From assembly GCA_012961365.1 (NCBI GenBank), contig DTZN01000275.1, positions 1-22,752 on the forward strand: a stretch of 22,752 nt of DNA. Direction: 5' to 3'. The stretch is from Hydrogenothermaceae bacterium. Lineage in GTDB: Bacteria; Aquificota; Aquificia; Aquificales; Hydrogenothermaceae. The notes beneath the pieces were generated by a model, which worked only from the letters and a program-made list of their open reading frames with translations, made no database searches and was not told the origin of the DNA. Both the position numbers and the translations under genes were made by a program. Below, piece after piece: positions 22,705 through 22,752 of the stretch (its first letter is position 1; each line of letters opens with the position of its first letter).

Positions 22705-22752
22705 ATGGCAAAATTAAAACCTCTCTATGATAGAGTTGTTGTAAAACCAATT
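22705..22752 (+). CDS. groES: Co-chaperonin GroES, N-terminal 16 residues
   Basis: The frame from the ATG at 22705 reads MAKLKPLYDRVVVKPI up to the window edge. This is the characteristic GroES start (LKPLxDRVVVK), the 10-kDa lid of the GroEL folding chamber. The ribosome binding site GAGGAGG (22691-22697) is seven bases from the ATG and is among the strongest in the window. Only the beginning is visible; groEL would be expected next. Confidence 0.93.
   Translation, partial: MAKLKPLYDRVVVKPI

Overview
The window looks like the chromosome of a thermophilic bacterium of the phylum Aquificota, most likely the AT-rich Hydrogenothermaceae (Sulfurihydrogenibium or Persephonella-like). The reasons are the very AT-rich sequence, lysine/isoleucine/glutamate-rich proteins, tightly overlapping genes, a stand-alone leucyl-tRNA synthetase beta subunit (a split LeuRS is established for Aquifex aeolicus) and a tryptophanyl-tRNA synthetase with an Fe-S cysteine motif. 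The genus is inference; no database search was possible.

Layout. 1-2331: the left edge is a mosaic. A TIM-barrel start is joined to an antisense glycosyltransferase fragment, which is fused in frame to the N-terminal glutaminase domain of glutamate synthase (gltB). It looks more like a chimeric contig end than a working gene. 2434-2784: rhodanese-like protein (-). 2997-5250: mreD and penicillin-binding protein 2 (+), cell elongation. 5247-6631: trpA and hisH (-), overlapping. 6733-9120: five closely packed + strand genes (zinc-motif BCAM0308-like protein, radC, coaE, a small secreted coiled-coil protein, a cupredoxin-like lipoprotein). 9110-10158: hup and an rsuA-type pseudouridine synthase (-), separated by a terminator. 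10159-10687: non-coding, with the hup promoter and a tandem 11-bp repeat. 10688-11254: DedA-family membrane protein without an ATG (+). 11247-14588: universal stress protein, DUF481 outer-membrane barrel, LeuRS beta, two-cluster Fe-S/CCG protein (-). 14771-19526: division cluster on the - strand, transcribed as SurA/PpiD-like chaperone, degenerate HD-like protein, rsmH, ftsL, ftsI. 19673-22512: guaA (frameshifted at an A8 run) and trpS (-). 22705-22752: start of groES (+), cut by the window end.

Most of the window is housekeeping: wall synthesis for elongation (mreD/PBP2) and division (ftsL/ftsI), amino acid and purine synthesis, two tRNA synthetases, CoA synthesis and nucleoid structure. I see no CRISPR array, insertion sequence, prophage, rRNA or tRNA. 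I did not find a clear new multi-gene system. The best leads are the catalytically degenerate HD-like protein in the division cluster, the CPYC cupredoxin-like lipoprotein, the missing start codon of dedA, the guaA poly-A frameshift, the large insertion in the Fe-S-type TrpRS and the mosaic left end.
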